Source: Peptoniphilus sp. ING2-D1G (lineage in GTDB: Bacteria > Bacillota > Clostridia > Tissierellales > Peptoniphilaceae). Taken from it: a stretch of DNA of 64,000 nt. This document shows positions 17,805 to 25,370 of this stretch, in pieces. The position numbers and the translations under genes were made by a program. The DNA lies in the NCBI GenBank assembly GCA_000952975.1, contig LM997412.1, forward strand, positions 1 to 64,000. Reading direction: 5' to 3'. The notes beneath the pieces are model-generated. The model was given only the letters and a program-made list of their open reading frames with translations, made no database searches and had not been told where the DNA came from. Numbering within the stretch: position 1 is the stretch's first letter; every line of letters starts with the position of its first letter.

Positions 17805-19428
17805 GCCAATCTTCATTACCATATACTTTCATGTATCCTTGACCCAATTCATCTGTCAGCGCACTTTTTAATGAATCAACTATTATTGATACACTCCATT
17901 CTCCATCTAATAAATATTGTACGATTCGAAGGAGCACCAATGCGATAAAGCAAGTTAGAAAGTGTGCTTCAATATGATTTTTTTCTGTTACATACACCGG
18001 TCGGGTTTTAAGTTCTGTCTTTGTGATTCTAAAGCACTCTTCTATTTTGTAGAGCTGACGGTAGTTCGCCATCATTTCCTCATCACTCATCTTTAACTCG
18101 CTGGTTACCAGAACGTTGATTCCATCAAATTGTGCATCAAAATCAACCAATTCATAATCTATTCCTATGAAAGGATGCAATACTTGTCGCTCTCCAGTTT
18201 GTTTATCTACTACATATTGCTCAAGATACTTCTTTCCGCCTTTTTTACAAGTCATACGATATCTTTCTGGATCTCGTAGAGAAGCTGCATAAGCAAGTGC
18301 TCCATCTCTTCGGATTTTCTCTCGTTTAGCATAGGCTTCACTCCAAGTAACTAGAACTTTCTCCTTCACTACAACTCCATTTCCAAGGTTTCTTTCTCGA
18401 ATAGTACTCTTTTTTGCGAAGGTTTGTCGATTGTTGTATTCCCAACCTTCTGGTTTTAGTATGAACTCCTGTATATCTTTAGGTGCACCTCGCTTGCCTC
18501 GATGTTTTTGGGAGAACAGCCAACCATCTCCTCGTTCGTAAATCGCCAATACGTTTTTCTTACTGTTCATTGCCTTATCCGCTACGCTGACTAATCTTTC
18601 AATCTCAAACTGTTTTTTCACTCGTTCTGCTGAAGGTAGATAGGTAATCGGATCGGTATGGTTTCCAGGGAACAGTTCATATGAAATAGGGATGGAGTTT
18701 TGATCCATGAACAGTCCCATTTGAACAATAGGATTTGGTCTTCGTTCTTTACTTGGACCACGCTTACGCATTCCTACTTCCTGTATCTCTCCATCTTCAT
18801 CCAGTACATCTGGATCATCAAGATCTGTTTCATAGTAGTAGTTGGTGACATCGTAGTATACAAGCGTAGCAGTACGTCCTATGGTTTGAGTAATCTGTTG
18901 ATGCATGGTAAGGAGCAGCTCATCTTTACACATGGCAAATACATCTAAAGCTCTATCCATATCATTCGAAGATATTTTCCAATCCCCAAAAAGTTCATCT
19001 TGGTTCATACGTGCTTTGGTTTTACTTCCAGGATCTAAAATACGCTGGTAAACCAGAAGTTTCAAGATTTTGGTTGGATCAAACTTGAACCTTCGACCTT
19101 GACAGCCAACTCTTAGAGTTTCTTCGACTTTCAAAAGACGAAGAAGATCATCTAAAAACATCCATCCATAATTTTTGAGGGAATTCGAAATGGGAGAATC
19201 TAATTGAAATGGGATATTTATTTCTTTTTCAATTTTCTCTGAAAGAAGTCCCTCTTTCGCTTGACGTCTTAATCTTTCAAATGCACCAGGCTCATTACGC
19301 TCCAACACCTCCAGTTGGCCATAGCTTTTGAGCGTTCTTTGACGAACTTTATCCTTGTCCCGGTATCCTTCTACGAGATAGACGTATTCTTTTCCTTCTC
19401 TATTTTTTCGTTTAATAATATATGCCAT
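17698..19428 (-). CDS. IS1634-family DDE transposase
   Basis: A 576-aa transposase. The DDE triad is visible as VYYDVTNYYYETD (first Asp near residue 190), LVSVADKAMNSKK (second Asp near 280) and MANYRQLYKIEECFRITK (Glu near 460), the last preceding the KTRPVYV segment typical of IS4-superfamily enzymes. The start is placed at the ATG giving MAYIIKRKNREGKEYVYLVE, the usual N-terminus of this family; a 13-residue upstream extension to 19467 is possible but lies in the hairpin-rich leader. The frame is intact, so the element may be active. Confidence 0.92.
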   Translation of the reverse strand: MAYIIKRKNREGKEYVYLVEGYRDKDKVRQRTLKSYGQLEVLERNEPGAFERLRRQAKEGLLSEKIEKEINIPFQLDSPISNSLKNYGWMFLDDLLRLLKVEETLRVGCQGRRFKFDPTKILKLLVYQRILDPGSKTKARMNQDELFGDWKISSNDMDRALDVFAMCKDELLLTMHQQITQTIGRTATLVYYDVTNYYYETDLDDPDVLDEDGEIQEVGMRKRGPSKERRPNPIVQMGLFMDQNSIPISYELFPGNHTDPITYLPSAERVKKQFEIERLVSVADKAMNSKKNVLAIYERGDGWLFSQKHRGKRGAPKDIQEFILKPEGWEYNNRQTFAKKSTIRERNLGNGVVVKEKVLVTWSEAYAKREKIRRDGALAYAASLRDPERYRMTCKKGGKKYLEQYVVDKQTGERQVLHPFIGIDYELVDFDAQFDGINVLVTSELKMSDEEMMANYRQLYKIEECFRITKTELKTRPVYVTEKNHIEAHFLTCFIALVLLRIVQYLLDGEWSVSIIVDSLKSALTDELGQGYMKVYGNEDWLKILEKLKIDWKQQIVKLEKLKQFGRGWCTTKDWR

Positions 19429-19478
19429 AATATAATTATGCCACAAACAACCGTATACAACAAGCATAAAAATAGAAA

Positions 19479-19516
19479 AACCGTGATAAATCGCTTTAAT
19501 TTAGCGAATCACGGTT
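19479..19516. other. Hairpin in the right end of the insertion sequence
   Basis: Two nested stems, AACCGTGAT (19479-19487) with ATCACGGTT (19508-19516) and TCGCT with AGCGA, form a bulged hairpin just upstream of the transposase start and inside the right IS end. Such hairpins in other elements block read-through transcription or translation from outside promoters. That role here is inferred. Confidence 0.6.
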
Positions 19517-19547
19517 ATTATTTTCTAAGAGAAGTGATAAACTCGGG

Positions 19548-19637
19548 ATTATATCATAATATGTTGTTTTACTTTAAAAAAGTGTTCCGTTATGTAATAA
19601 TAAAGAAGAGGCGATGTATATGGAAAATATTGGAATT
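19548..19637. repeat. Right copy of 90-bp target-site duplication
   Basis: Identical to 17538-17627. This copy provides proC with its upstream region, ribosome binding site and first six codons, so the gene remained intact although the element inserted within its reading frame. Confidence 0.95.
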
Positions 19638-20402
19638 ATAGGTATTGGAAATATGGGCGGAGCAATTCTTCGCGCTCTTATAAAATCTGATTTTAATGTG
19701 GTAATAGCCAATCGAACAAGTGAAAAACTCAAAGAGTATGGAAAATATAAAAATGTTGAAATAGCGGATTCAAATATTTCTCTTGTAAAAAAATGCAAAT
19801 ATGTGATATTGGCGGTTAAACCCAATATGTATGAGAGTGTAGGAAGAGAAATAACAAGTGCTTTGAAGGATGAAAGTGTGATTATATCCATAGCTGCAAG
19901 CTTCGATAAGGATAAGCTGAAGGGAATATTCAAAGACGTAAAAACTGTTCTTTCCATGCCCAATACACCTGCTATGGTTTCGGAAGGTATGAGCGCTGTT
20001 TGTTTTGATGAAATTTTAAATGAGCAGGAAAGAGAAGATGTTCTTGAGATTTTCGAATCCTTCGGAAGGGTTGCGGTGCTTGAAGAAAAGGATTTTGCAG
20101 CCTTCGGAGCGGTTTGTGGCGCTCTTCCCGCCTATGTGTATATGTTCATAGAAGCTTGTTGTGATGCCGCGGTGCTGGAGGGAATGAGCAGAAAGGACAG
20201 TTATGAATTCATAGCTCAAACGGTTTTAGGATCGGCGAAGATGGTTATCGAAAGCAAAAAACACCCTGCGGAACTGAAGGATATGGTAACTTCTCCCGGT
20301 GGTACCACTATAGAAGGACTGAAGGTGTTGGAGGATTTAAATTTCAGGTCGGCAATTATTAACGCAATAGATGCGGCGACGCAAAAGTATAAGAGGATGT
20401 GA
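19620..20402 (+). CDS. proC: Pyrroline-5-carboxylate reductase
   Basis: NAD(P)H-dependent last step of proline synthesis. The 260-aa product begins with the Rossmann motif IGIIGIGNMGGAIL and keeps the cofactor segment VILAVKPNMYE, the MPNTPAMVSEGM motif and the C-terminal proline-binding signature DMVTSPGGTTIEGLKVLE. ATG 19620 is preferred over ATG 19614 because AAGAGG ends 8 nt before it but only 2 nt before the upstream ATG. The first codons and the promoter lie in the right copy of the IS target duplication, which restored the gene. Three further genes follow closely on the same strand. Confidence 0.95.
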   Translation: MENIGIIGIGNMGGAILRALIKSDFNVVIANRTSEKLKEYGKYKNVEIADSNISLVKKCKYVILAVKPNMYESVGREITSALKDESVIISIAASFDKDKLKGIFKDVKTVLSMPNTPAMVSEGMSAVCFDEILNEQEREDVLEIFESFGRVAVLEEKDFAAFGAVCGALPAYVYMFIEACCDAAVLEGMSRKDSYEFIAQTVLGSAKMVIESKKHPAELKDMVTSPGGTTIEGLKVLEDLNFRSAIINAIDAATQKYKRM

Positions 20403-20415
20403 AAGGAGAAATTAA

Positions 20416-21000
20416 ATGAAGGATTTATTGATTTTTTTGGCAGATGGGTTTGAAGATATTGAAGCTTTAACAGTATGTGATTATTTGAGAAGAGCCGATT
20501 TAAATGTAGACCTTGTGAGTATAACCGACAGCAAAGAGGTTGTATCTGCTCATGGAGTCAAAGTGATGGCGGATTTGACATTCTCTGAAATAATATTTGA
20601 AGATTACAAAGCCATATACATTCCCGGAGGACTTCCCGGCGCTACAAATCTGGCAGAGGATAAAAGGGTTTGCGAATCCGTTGAAATGTACGCACAAGAA
20701 GATAAGCTGGTAGCGGCGATTTGTGCAGGACCTATAGTATTCGATAAGGTTAAACTGTTAAAAGAAGGAAAATACACCTGTTATCCGGGATTTGAAAAAA
20801 ATATTGAAACAAAGGGCAGAGTTGATGAACCCATAGTAATAGACGAAAATGTGATTACAGCCATGGGGCCTTCCTTTGCACAAGTGCTTGCCTTTAAACT
20901 CATTGAAATGCTAAAGGGAGAAGAAGCGGCTCAAGCTGTAAAAGAAGGAACTTTGTTTACAAATTTAGTTGAATTTATAAAGGAAGGAAAAGTTAAATAA
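20416..21000 (+). CDS. DJ-1/PfpI family protein (YajL-like)
   Basis: A 194-aa class I glutamine-amidotransferase-like fold protein of the DJ-1 group. The conserved acidic residue is in DGFEDIEA (Glu near residue 14), the glycine-rich IPGGLPGATNLA follows near 75, and the reactive cysteine sits in AAICAGP near 104. Homologues act in thiol stress or protein/nucleotide deglycation, which is debated. It follows proC by 13 bp with GAAAGGAGAAATTA, and its stop overlaps the next gene by 1 bp. Confidence 0.9.
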   Translation: MKDLLIFLADGFEDIEALTVCDYLRRADLNVDLVSITDSKEVVSAHGVKVMADLTFSEIIFEDYKAIYIPGGLPGATNLAEDKRVCESVEMYAQEDKLVAAICAGPIVFDKVKLLKEGKYTCYPGFEKNIETKGRVDEPIVIDENVITAMGPSFAQVLAFKLIEMLKGEEAAQAVKEGTLFTNLVEFIKEGKVK

Positions 21001-21965
21001 TGTACGGAGGATATTTGTGTGATATTTCCGGGATAAAATTGGGGCATTGCAGTGACGGCAATGCCCTTACAGGTTGCACGGTAGCCCTTTGCGAAGAAGG
21101 AGCGACTTGCGGTGTAGATGTCAGAGGTTCGGCTCCCGGAACACGTGAAACGGATTTATTGAAAGCGGAAAATTTGGTTGAAAAAGTTAATGCGGTTCTT
21201 CTTTCAGGAGGCTCAGCCTACGGACTTGATGCGGCATCAGGAGTGATGAAATACCTTGAAGAACAGGATATCGGCATGGATGTAACAGTATGCAAAGTAC
21301 CCATAGTTGTAGGAGCTGTGATATTTGACTTGGCGGTGGGAGACCCCAAAATCAGACCGGACTTGCAAATGGGTTATACCGCTGCAAAATCCGCAACTGA
21401 AACGGACAAATCTCAAGGCTGTATAGGAGCCGGCACAGGAGCAAGCGTGGCTAAAATTTTGGGAAATGAATTTTCCATAAAATCGGGAATAGGTCAGGCA
21501 TCCGTAAAAGTCGGAGATTTGAAAGTGGCAGCAATTACTGTATTAAATGCCTTCGGAGATATATACGATCACGAAAAGTCAAAGCTCATTGCAGCACCCT
21601 ATGACAGAAATAAAAAAGCGTTTTTAAATACAATGTCTTTATACGAAGATAAGACAAAGGATTACAATGCCTTTAATAAAGCTACTAACACCACCATTTC
21701 AATAGTTGCCACAAATGCAAACCTGACCAAGGCAAATTGCAACAAAGTCGCACAAATGGCTCATGATGGTTATGGACGAAGTATAATTCCCGTGCATACC
21801 ATGTTTGACGGCGATACTATATTCACCATGGCTACAAATAAAGTGGAGGCTGATATTTCTCTGGTGGGTTCTCTTGGAGCAAAGGTGATTTCCAGAGCAA
21901 TTGCCAATGCCATATATTCATCTGAATCTTTAGGTGGACTAATTTCTCATAATGATGTAAAATAA
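21000..21965 (+). CDS. P1 family peptidase (DmpA/BapA-like aminopeptidase)
   Basis: N-terminal nucleophile hydrolase of the P1 family, which releases N-terminal residues from small or beta-amino peptides after self-cleavage into two chains. The 321-aa protein shows the family motifs TDLLKAENLVEKV, LSGGSAYGLDAASGVMKYLE near residues 62-81, GAGTGASVAKILG, and the self-processing site NTTISIVATNANL, where the Thr after Asn (near residue 230) would be the new nucleophile. It overlaps the DJ-1 gene by one base (TAATG), indicating coupling. Confidence 0.9.
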   Translation: MYGGYLCDISGIKLGHCSDGNALTGCTVALCEEGATCGVDVRGSAPGTRETDLLKAENLVEKVNAVLLSGGSAYGLDAASGVMKYLEEQDIGMDVTVCKVPIVVGAVIFDLAVGDPKIRPDLQMGYTAAKSATETDKSQGCIGAGTGASVAKILGNEFSIKSGIGQASVKVGDLKVAAITVLNAFGDIYDHEKSKLIAAPYDRNKKAFLNTMSLYEDKTKDYNAFNKATNTTISIVATNANLTKANCNKVAQMAHDGYGRSIIPVHTMFDGDTIFTMATNKVEADISLVGSLGAKVISRAIANAIYSSESLGGLISHNDVK

Positions 21966-22018
21966 ATTCGGAAAAAATTTGAAGGGTATCCTTAAAGGAA
22001 CTCTATCAGGAGGTAATA

Positions 22019-22780
22019 ATGAAAAATTCAAAAAACAGAAAGTTGGTCATAGCGTCCATGCTCGGAGCAATCACAATAGCTCTTGGAATGACTCCGCTGG
22101 GATTTATACCCCTTGGACTTATAAATGCGACCACACTTCACATTCCGGTAATAATCGCCGGCATTCTCGAAGGACCGGCAGTTGGTGCTGCGGTAGGACT
22201 GATATTTGGTCTTTCCAGTTTATTTAATGCAATCACACGTCCTAATCCCGCATCCGTTATGTTCTATAATCCATTGATATCAGTAGTACCCAGAATACTA
22301 ATAGGGCTCAGTTCGTATTATGTTTATACACTTGTGAAAAAATTCGAGTTTTCAAATTCAAAGAAAGTATCAAACGTAGTATGGATCGTTATTTTAGCGC
22401 TTTTGGGATATTTGCTGTACAAAAATATAACGGCAGAAGCGGAATCTTTAATCATAGGTGTAAATATTATACTTATATTAGTTTCTTTGGTGATGATTTT
22501 TTTAATGAACAGATATCAATCGAATTTGGCAGTTACAGTGGCTTCTTTCGTAGGTTCCATGACCAATACGATCCTGGTAATGGGCGGAATATATGTCTTT
22601 TATGCTGCTAAATACATGGAGATATTGGGAAAATCTGCAGGAGATGCTCAAGCTGTAATTCTGGGAGTGGTGGTCACATCGGGAATTCCCGAAGCCATAA
22701 TTTCCGTAATTATAACCACATCGGTAGTAAATGCTGTTAAATTAAGTAGAGGCGAACATGTTACTGGCAATAAACATTAA
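22019..22780 (+). CDS. ECF transporter S component, probably vitamin-type (PanT-like)
   Basis: Substrate-binding membrane subunit of an energy-coupling-factor transporter. The 253-aa product has about six to seven hydrophobic segments, with the S-component pattern HIPVIIAGILEGPAVGAAVG followed by LIFGLSSLFNAITRPNP. The energising EcfA/EcfT subunits are not in the window, as expected for the shared-module type. The next gene is a type III pantothenate kinase homologue overlapping by 23 bp, which suggests pantothenate or a related vitamin as substrate; this is inference from context. RBS is AGGAGG at 22009-22014. Confidence 0.82.
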   Translation: MKNSKNRKLVIASMLGAITIALGMTPLGFIPLGLINATTLHIPVIIAGILEGPAVGAAVGLIFGLSSLFNAITRPNPASVMFYNPLISVVPRILIGLSSYYVYTLVKKFEFSNSKKVSNVVWIVILALLGYLLYKNITAEAESLIIGVNIILILVSLVMIFLMNRYQSNLAVTVASFVGSMTNTILVMGGIYVFYAAKYMEILGKSAGDAQAVILGVVVTSGIPEAIISVIITTSVVNAVKLSRGEHVTGNKH

Positions 22781-23537
22781 AAACAAAGATGTATCTTTCG
22801 GAATTTATCAAAAAGATGAATTACTTGAGAATTATAGAATAAAAAGCGATATAAAAAAATCGGAAGATGAAATTTATATTCTGATGAATTCGCTGCTCAA
22901 AGGAAGGTTCAAATCGGAACAAATAGAGGCGATTATAATATCCTCCGTAGTTCCGGAACTTACGGACATCTTTAAGATCATGATAAAAAAATATCTGCAA
23001 ATAGAACCCCTAATTGTAGGCTCGGGAATTAAGACGGGACTCAATATAAAATATGAAAATCCCAAAGAAGTGGGCTCTGATAGAATAGTTGATTCTGTAA
23101 GTGCGATTAAAAATTATTCATATCCTGCCATAATAGTGAATTTGGGAGATATAATAACCTTTGATGTAATAAATAAACATGGCAACTACATGGGTGGAAT
23201 GATATTTCCCGGCATCGGCATAGCTCAGAAAGCGCTACTGAATTTCAGCGCAAAACTTCCCCAAGTGGAAATAATAAAAGCCGGTAAAGCCATATCAAAC
23301 AGCACAATAAAATCCATGCAGTCGGGTCTGTATTATTCCTATGTCAATCTATTTGACGGAAACATCAAAACGCTCTTAGATGAAATGAAATTAAAATCAG
23401 AAGAGGTTTCCATAATTGTCACGGGAGAATATGCGGACTTATTGACATCCGCTACAAAATATCCTTTAATCAAAGATAAAAATTTGACCTTAAAAGGTTT
23501 AAAAATAATATATGACATGAATACAAAGAAATCTTAA
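22758..23537 (+). CDS. coaX: Type III pantothenate kinase homologue (CoaX) with degenerate motif 1
   Basis: The 259-aa protein follows the CoaX fold throughout: VSSVVPELTDIF near residue 60, KEVGSDRIVDSV near 100 with the catalytic-loop Asp, LGDIITFDVI near 125, and MGGMIFPGIGIAQKAL near 140. The phosphate-binding motif, normally DxGNT at residues 6-10, reads NIKNK here, replacing the metal-binding Asp and the Gly and Thr. The second motif, normally GTATTxD, is also partly changed to GDIITFD. The enzyme may therefore be inactive in CoA synthesis or altered in function. It overlaps the S-component gene by 23 bp. Confidence 0.8.
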   Translation: MLLAINIKNKDVSFGIYQKDELLENYRIKSDIKKSEDEIYILMNSLLKGRFKSEQIEAIIISSVVPELTDIFKIMIKKYLQIEPLIVGSGIKTGLNIKYENPKEVGSDRIVDSVSAIKNYSYPAIIVNLGDIITFDVINKHGNYMGGMIFPGIGIAQKALLNFSAKLPQVEIIKAGKAISNSTIKSMQSGLYYSYVNLFDGNIKTLLDEMKLKSEEVSIIVTGEYADLLTSATKYPLIKDKNLTLKGLKIIYDMNTKKS

Positions 23538-23583
23538 CTGTTGTAATAGGTTGATTTGAAGATATTTTATGCATTCTAAACAG

Positions 23584-23620
23584 AAAAATACCCCGGATAT
23601 TTTTATTTCGGGTATTTTTT
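23584..23620 (+). terminator. Terminator of the proC-coaX gene group
   Basis: A stem built on AAAAATACCC (from 23584) pairing with GGGTATTTTT, with a short AU-rich loop and a terminal T6 run at 23615-23620. Confidence 0.85.
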
Positions 23621-23701
23621 AATTAGATCAGTTGTAAAATAAGAAAATTTTTATATATTTGTTGAAAATATAAAAAATTATACAAAAAATTAAAAAAAGA
23701 C

Positions 23702-23730
23702 TTGCAAAAAGAAATAATATAGTGTATATT
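23702..23730 (+). promoter_or_regulatory. Sigma-70-type promoter of the candidate structured RNA
   Basis: TTGCAA at 23702-23707, a 17-bp spacer and TATATT at 23725-23730 form a good vegetative promoter, with transcription expected to begin near 23737. No coding sequence follows it. Confidence 0.65.
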
Positions 23731-23749
23731 AATGATAATAAATATCATT
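23731..23749. promoter_or_regulatory. Fur-like box overlapping the transcription start
   Basis: The segment is a palindrome, AATGATA-ATAAA-TATCATT. The inner 15 bases (23733-23747, TGATAATAAATATCA) match the 7-1-7 Fur consensus TGATAATnATTATCA at all but one specified position. Its place just after the -10 would suit repression. Binding by a Fur-family protein is inferred. Confidence 0.5.
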
Positions 23750-24040
23750 TACCAAAAATTAAGTTAATTGATTCAAAATTTCCTTGATAGTTTTAAAAAA
23801 TTTTGCAGGTTTGAAGCGAACTATGAAGACAAAGATTTTGGTACATAATTTTTTAAGATAAAAATTTATAAATGATATTTATTTCCCATAACACTCATTA
23901 CACTTTATTAATGTTACGGGTCTTCATAGTTGTCGTGACTAACGTCAGCACGCATGAAAATTGCTTTTCCATGCAAAACATATTGTTCTACTTAAATAAA
24001 AAATATCCGGTCATGTGGCCGGATATTTTTTATTTAAGTT
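23737..24040 (+). ncRNA. Candidate structured non-coding RNA, about 300 nt
   Basis: No plausible ORF is present, but the transcript would be highly structured. A 15-bp perfect inverted repeat pairs 23737-23751 with 23869-23883. A 12-bp repeat (AACTATGAAGAC, 23819-23830, with 23920-23931) interleaves with it, so the two stems are either alternatives or a pseudoknot. Further hairpins lie at 23885-23920 (CCCATAACA/TGTTACGGG), about 23934-23952 and 23952-23974 (GCATG arms). A 21-bp perfect stem at 23990-24010/24019-24039 forms a terminator. I do not recognise 6S, tmRNA, SRP, RNase P or a known riboswitch. Confidence 0.5.
23990..24039. terminator. Strong 21-bp stem terminator
   Basis: A perfect 21-bp inverted repeat (23990-24010 with 24019-24039) has a CCGG base at its loop and A6/T6 runs within the arms. 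It can terminate transcription in both directions and would close the candidate RNA. Confidence 0.85.
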
Positions 24041-24045
24041 TCCGC

Positions 24046-24113
24046 AAGGGTGGACGCCATCATCCACCCGTAGTAGTTTGTTTTATGTATTATAATACGG
24101 GACGATGAAGGAT
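24046..24113. repeat. Degenerate copy of GC-rich hairpin repeat
   Basis: GGGTGGACG and CATCCACCC (24048-24069) form the hairpin, followed about 30 bp later by ACGGGACGATGA. The layout is the same as the better-preserved copies at 24163, 32243 and 32451. Confidence 0.65.
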
Positions 24114-24162
24114 TTAATATTTTGTAAGGATAGGTATGTTAATTGAAAATTTCTGGTTTTCC

Positions 24163-24245
24163 ATAGGGGCGGACGCCCTCGTCCGCCCGTTTTGGGGTGA
24201 TATGATGTCGGAGATATGTGGGACGATGAAGGCATTGTCTCCTAC
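24163..24245. repeat. GC-rich hairpin repeat, copy 2
   Basis: Begins ATAGGGGCGGACGCC and contains the perfect 9-bp stem GGGCGGACG/CGTCCGCCC with loop CCCT, then GGGACGATGAAGG and ends CTCCTAC. Its high GC content contrasts with the surroundings. The 24070-24254 interval otherwise shows nothing coding. Confidence 0.8.
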
Positions 24246-24254
24246 TTGCATATT

Positions 24255-24566
24255 TTAAATTGTATTATATAATAAAAATGTAAATATTATATAATCTAAT
24301 TTAAATACATTAGGACTTATATAACTCATCAATAAATAAATTATATTAAAGACAATCGCATTTAATATAACTTTTAAGTAACTCTCTTTGTTTTTTTTAA
24401 TATAATTAAATAGTATACCTAATATCACACAGGATAAGAAGTAAAAAATAATTATCAGGAATTTTAAATTTCCTTGTAAATAAAAAGGTCTTCCGAATTT
24501 TTCCACAATAAAATTGAATAAAATAACAATTGCTACCAGTATAATTTTATTAAAAATATTTTTCAT
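24255..24566 (-). CDS. Small integral membrane protein, unknown function
   Basis: A 103-aa protein of almost entirely hydrophobic composition with three to four predicted transmembrane segments (about residues 7-24, 36-54, 63-82 and 86-102) joined by a lysine-rich loop IKKNKESYLK. The start at 24566 is supported by GAGGTG 7 nt upstream. I recognise no family. It is transcribed away from the secreted-protein gene at 24715 and ends 10 bp from a GC-rich repeat. Confidence 0.65.
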   Translation of the reverse strand: MKNIFNKIILVAIVILFNFIVEKFGRPFYLQGNLKFLIIIFYFLSCVILGILFNYIKKNKESYLKVILNAIVFNIIYLLMSYISPNVFKLDYIIFTFLLYNTI

Positions 24567-24714
24567 GAAAACACCTCAAAATAATTAAAGTTGCATGCTA
24601 AAGCACCATAAATATATCATAAGTAAAAATAATTGTAAAGGAGATTTTTCCAATGGTTTCAGACATTTAGACAAGTAGATTTCAAGAAATATTAAAGAAT
24701 AAAGGAGAAAATTT

Positions 24715-25362
24715 ATGAAAAAATTTGTAAAATTTGGATATTTAGTTTTATTTTTCTATTTTTTAACTATTATAAGTTACTCAAATGATGTAAATGCTGC
24801 AGATATATTAATTTCAGATAATACAATTAAGGCTGAAGCAAGCGTTTATAGCGAATATAATGGGAAAATACAAAAATATGATATTCCTGTTAAATTAAAT
24901 ATTATTTCCAATGAAAGAGTTGAAAACAATTATAGTATAGGATATGAATGTTTTTTTGACTTAACAAACTTGCTTTCTGAAAACATGATTGTACCGTTTG
25001 ATAGTCAAGATGGTTCTATTTATCAAGCGGGTGTTAGGGCTTATGGAACTATAAATTATGATAGAAATGTAAGCAATGGAACAATAAAATTCAACAGTAC
25101 GTATGGAGGATGGGAGCCGGGAAATATGTATTATGTTACTGATAGAAAAATTATATTGAGATCTGACTTTGGGACAGTCGGATATTCGTTTGTAAAATAT
25201 CCGAACAGTGATTACTTTTACTACTCTGTTAATAGCGGATGGATTCCTATATATCCTTCATCTACATGGTCTTCGGCAGGCTTAGATACGTTTGCTGATG
25301 TTCATGTTTACGGAATGGGCGGACAACAGACAATACACTTAAAAATACTCATTGAACAATAA
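24715..25362 (+). CDS. Secreted protein of unknown function
   Basis: The 215-aa product carries a clear signal peptide: basic start MKKFVKF, a hydrophobic core of about 15 residues, and a likely cleavage after VNA at residue 28. The mature part of about 187 residues is rich in Tyr, Ser, Asn and Gly with alternating beta-type pattern and aromatic clusters such as YGGWEPGNMYYV and YPNSDYFYYSV. There are no cysteines beyond one and no anchor motif, so it is probably released. RBS AAAGGAGAAAATTT precedes the start. A palindromic terminator follows. I recognise no family. Confidence 0.72.
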   Translation: MKKFVKFGYLVLFFYFLTIISYSNDVNAADILISDNTIKAEASVYSEYNGKIQKYDIPVKLNIISNERVENNYSIGYECFFDLTNLLSENMIVPFDSQDGSIYQAGVRAYGTINYDRNVSNGTIKFNSTYGGWEPGNMYYVTDRKIILRSDFGTVGYSFVKYPNSDYFYYSVNSGWIPIYPSSTWSSAGLDTFADVHVYGMGGQQTIHLKILIEQ

Positions 25363-25370
25363 TTTGTATA

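Larger units (their letters stand above)
17628..19547 (-). mobile_element. IS1634-family insertion sequence, 1,920 bp
   Basis: Complete insertion sequence bounded by imperfect 18-bp terminal inverted repeats: CCTGAGTTTATCACTTTT at 17628-17645 and, on the other strand at the right end (19530-19547), CCCGAGTTTATCACTTCT, matching at 16 of 18 positions. It encodes one transposase on the minus strand and is flanked by identical 90-bp direct repeats. Transposase type, size and long target duplication agree with the IS1634 family of the IS4 superfamily. Perfect flanking repeats and an uninterrupted transposase indicate a recent insertion. Confidence 0.93.

Noticed and set aside
24048-24069. Resemblance of GGGTGGACGCC to a T-box antiterminator
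   Set aside because: No stem I specifier structure or downstream tRNA synthetase or amino acid gene; it is better explained as a degenerate copy of the GC-rich repeat.
23872-24108. 78-codon frame in the gene-free region
   Set aside because: It crosses the RNA stems, the 21-bp terminator and a GC-rich repeat, and has no ribosome binding site or recognisable protein character.
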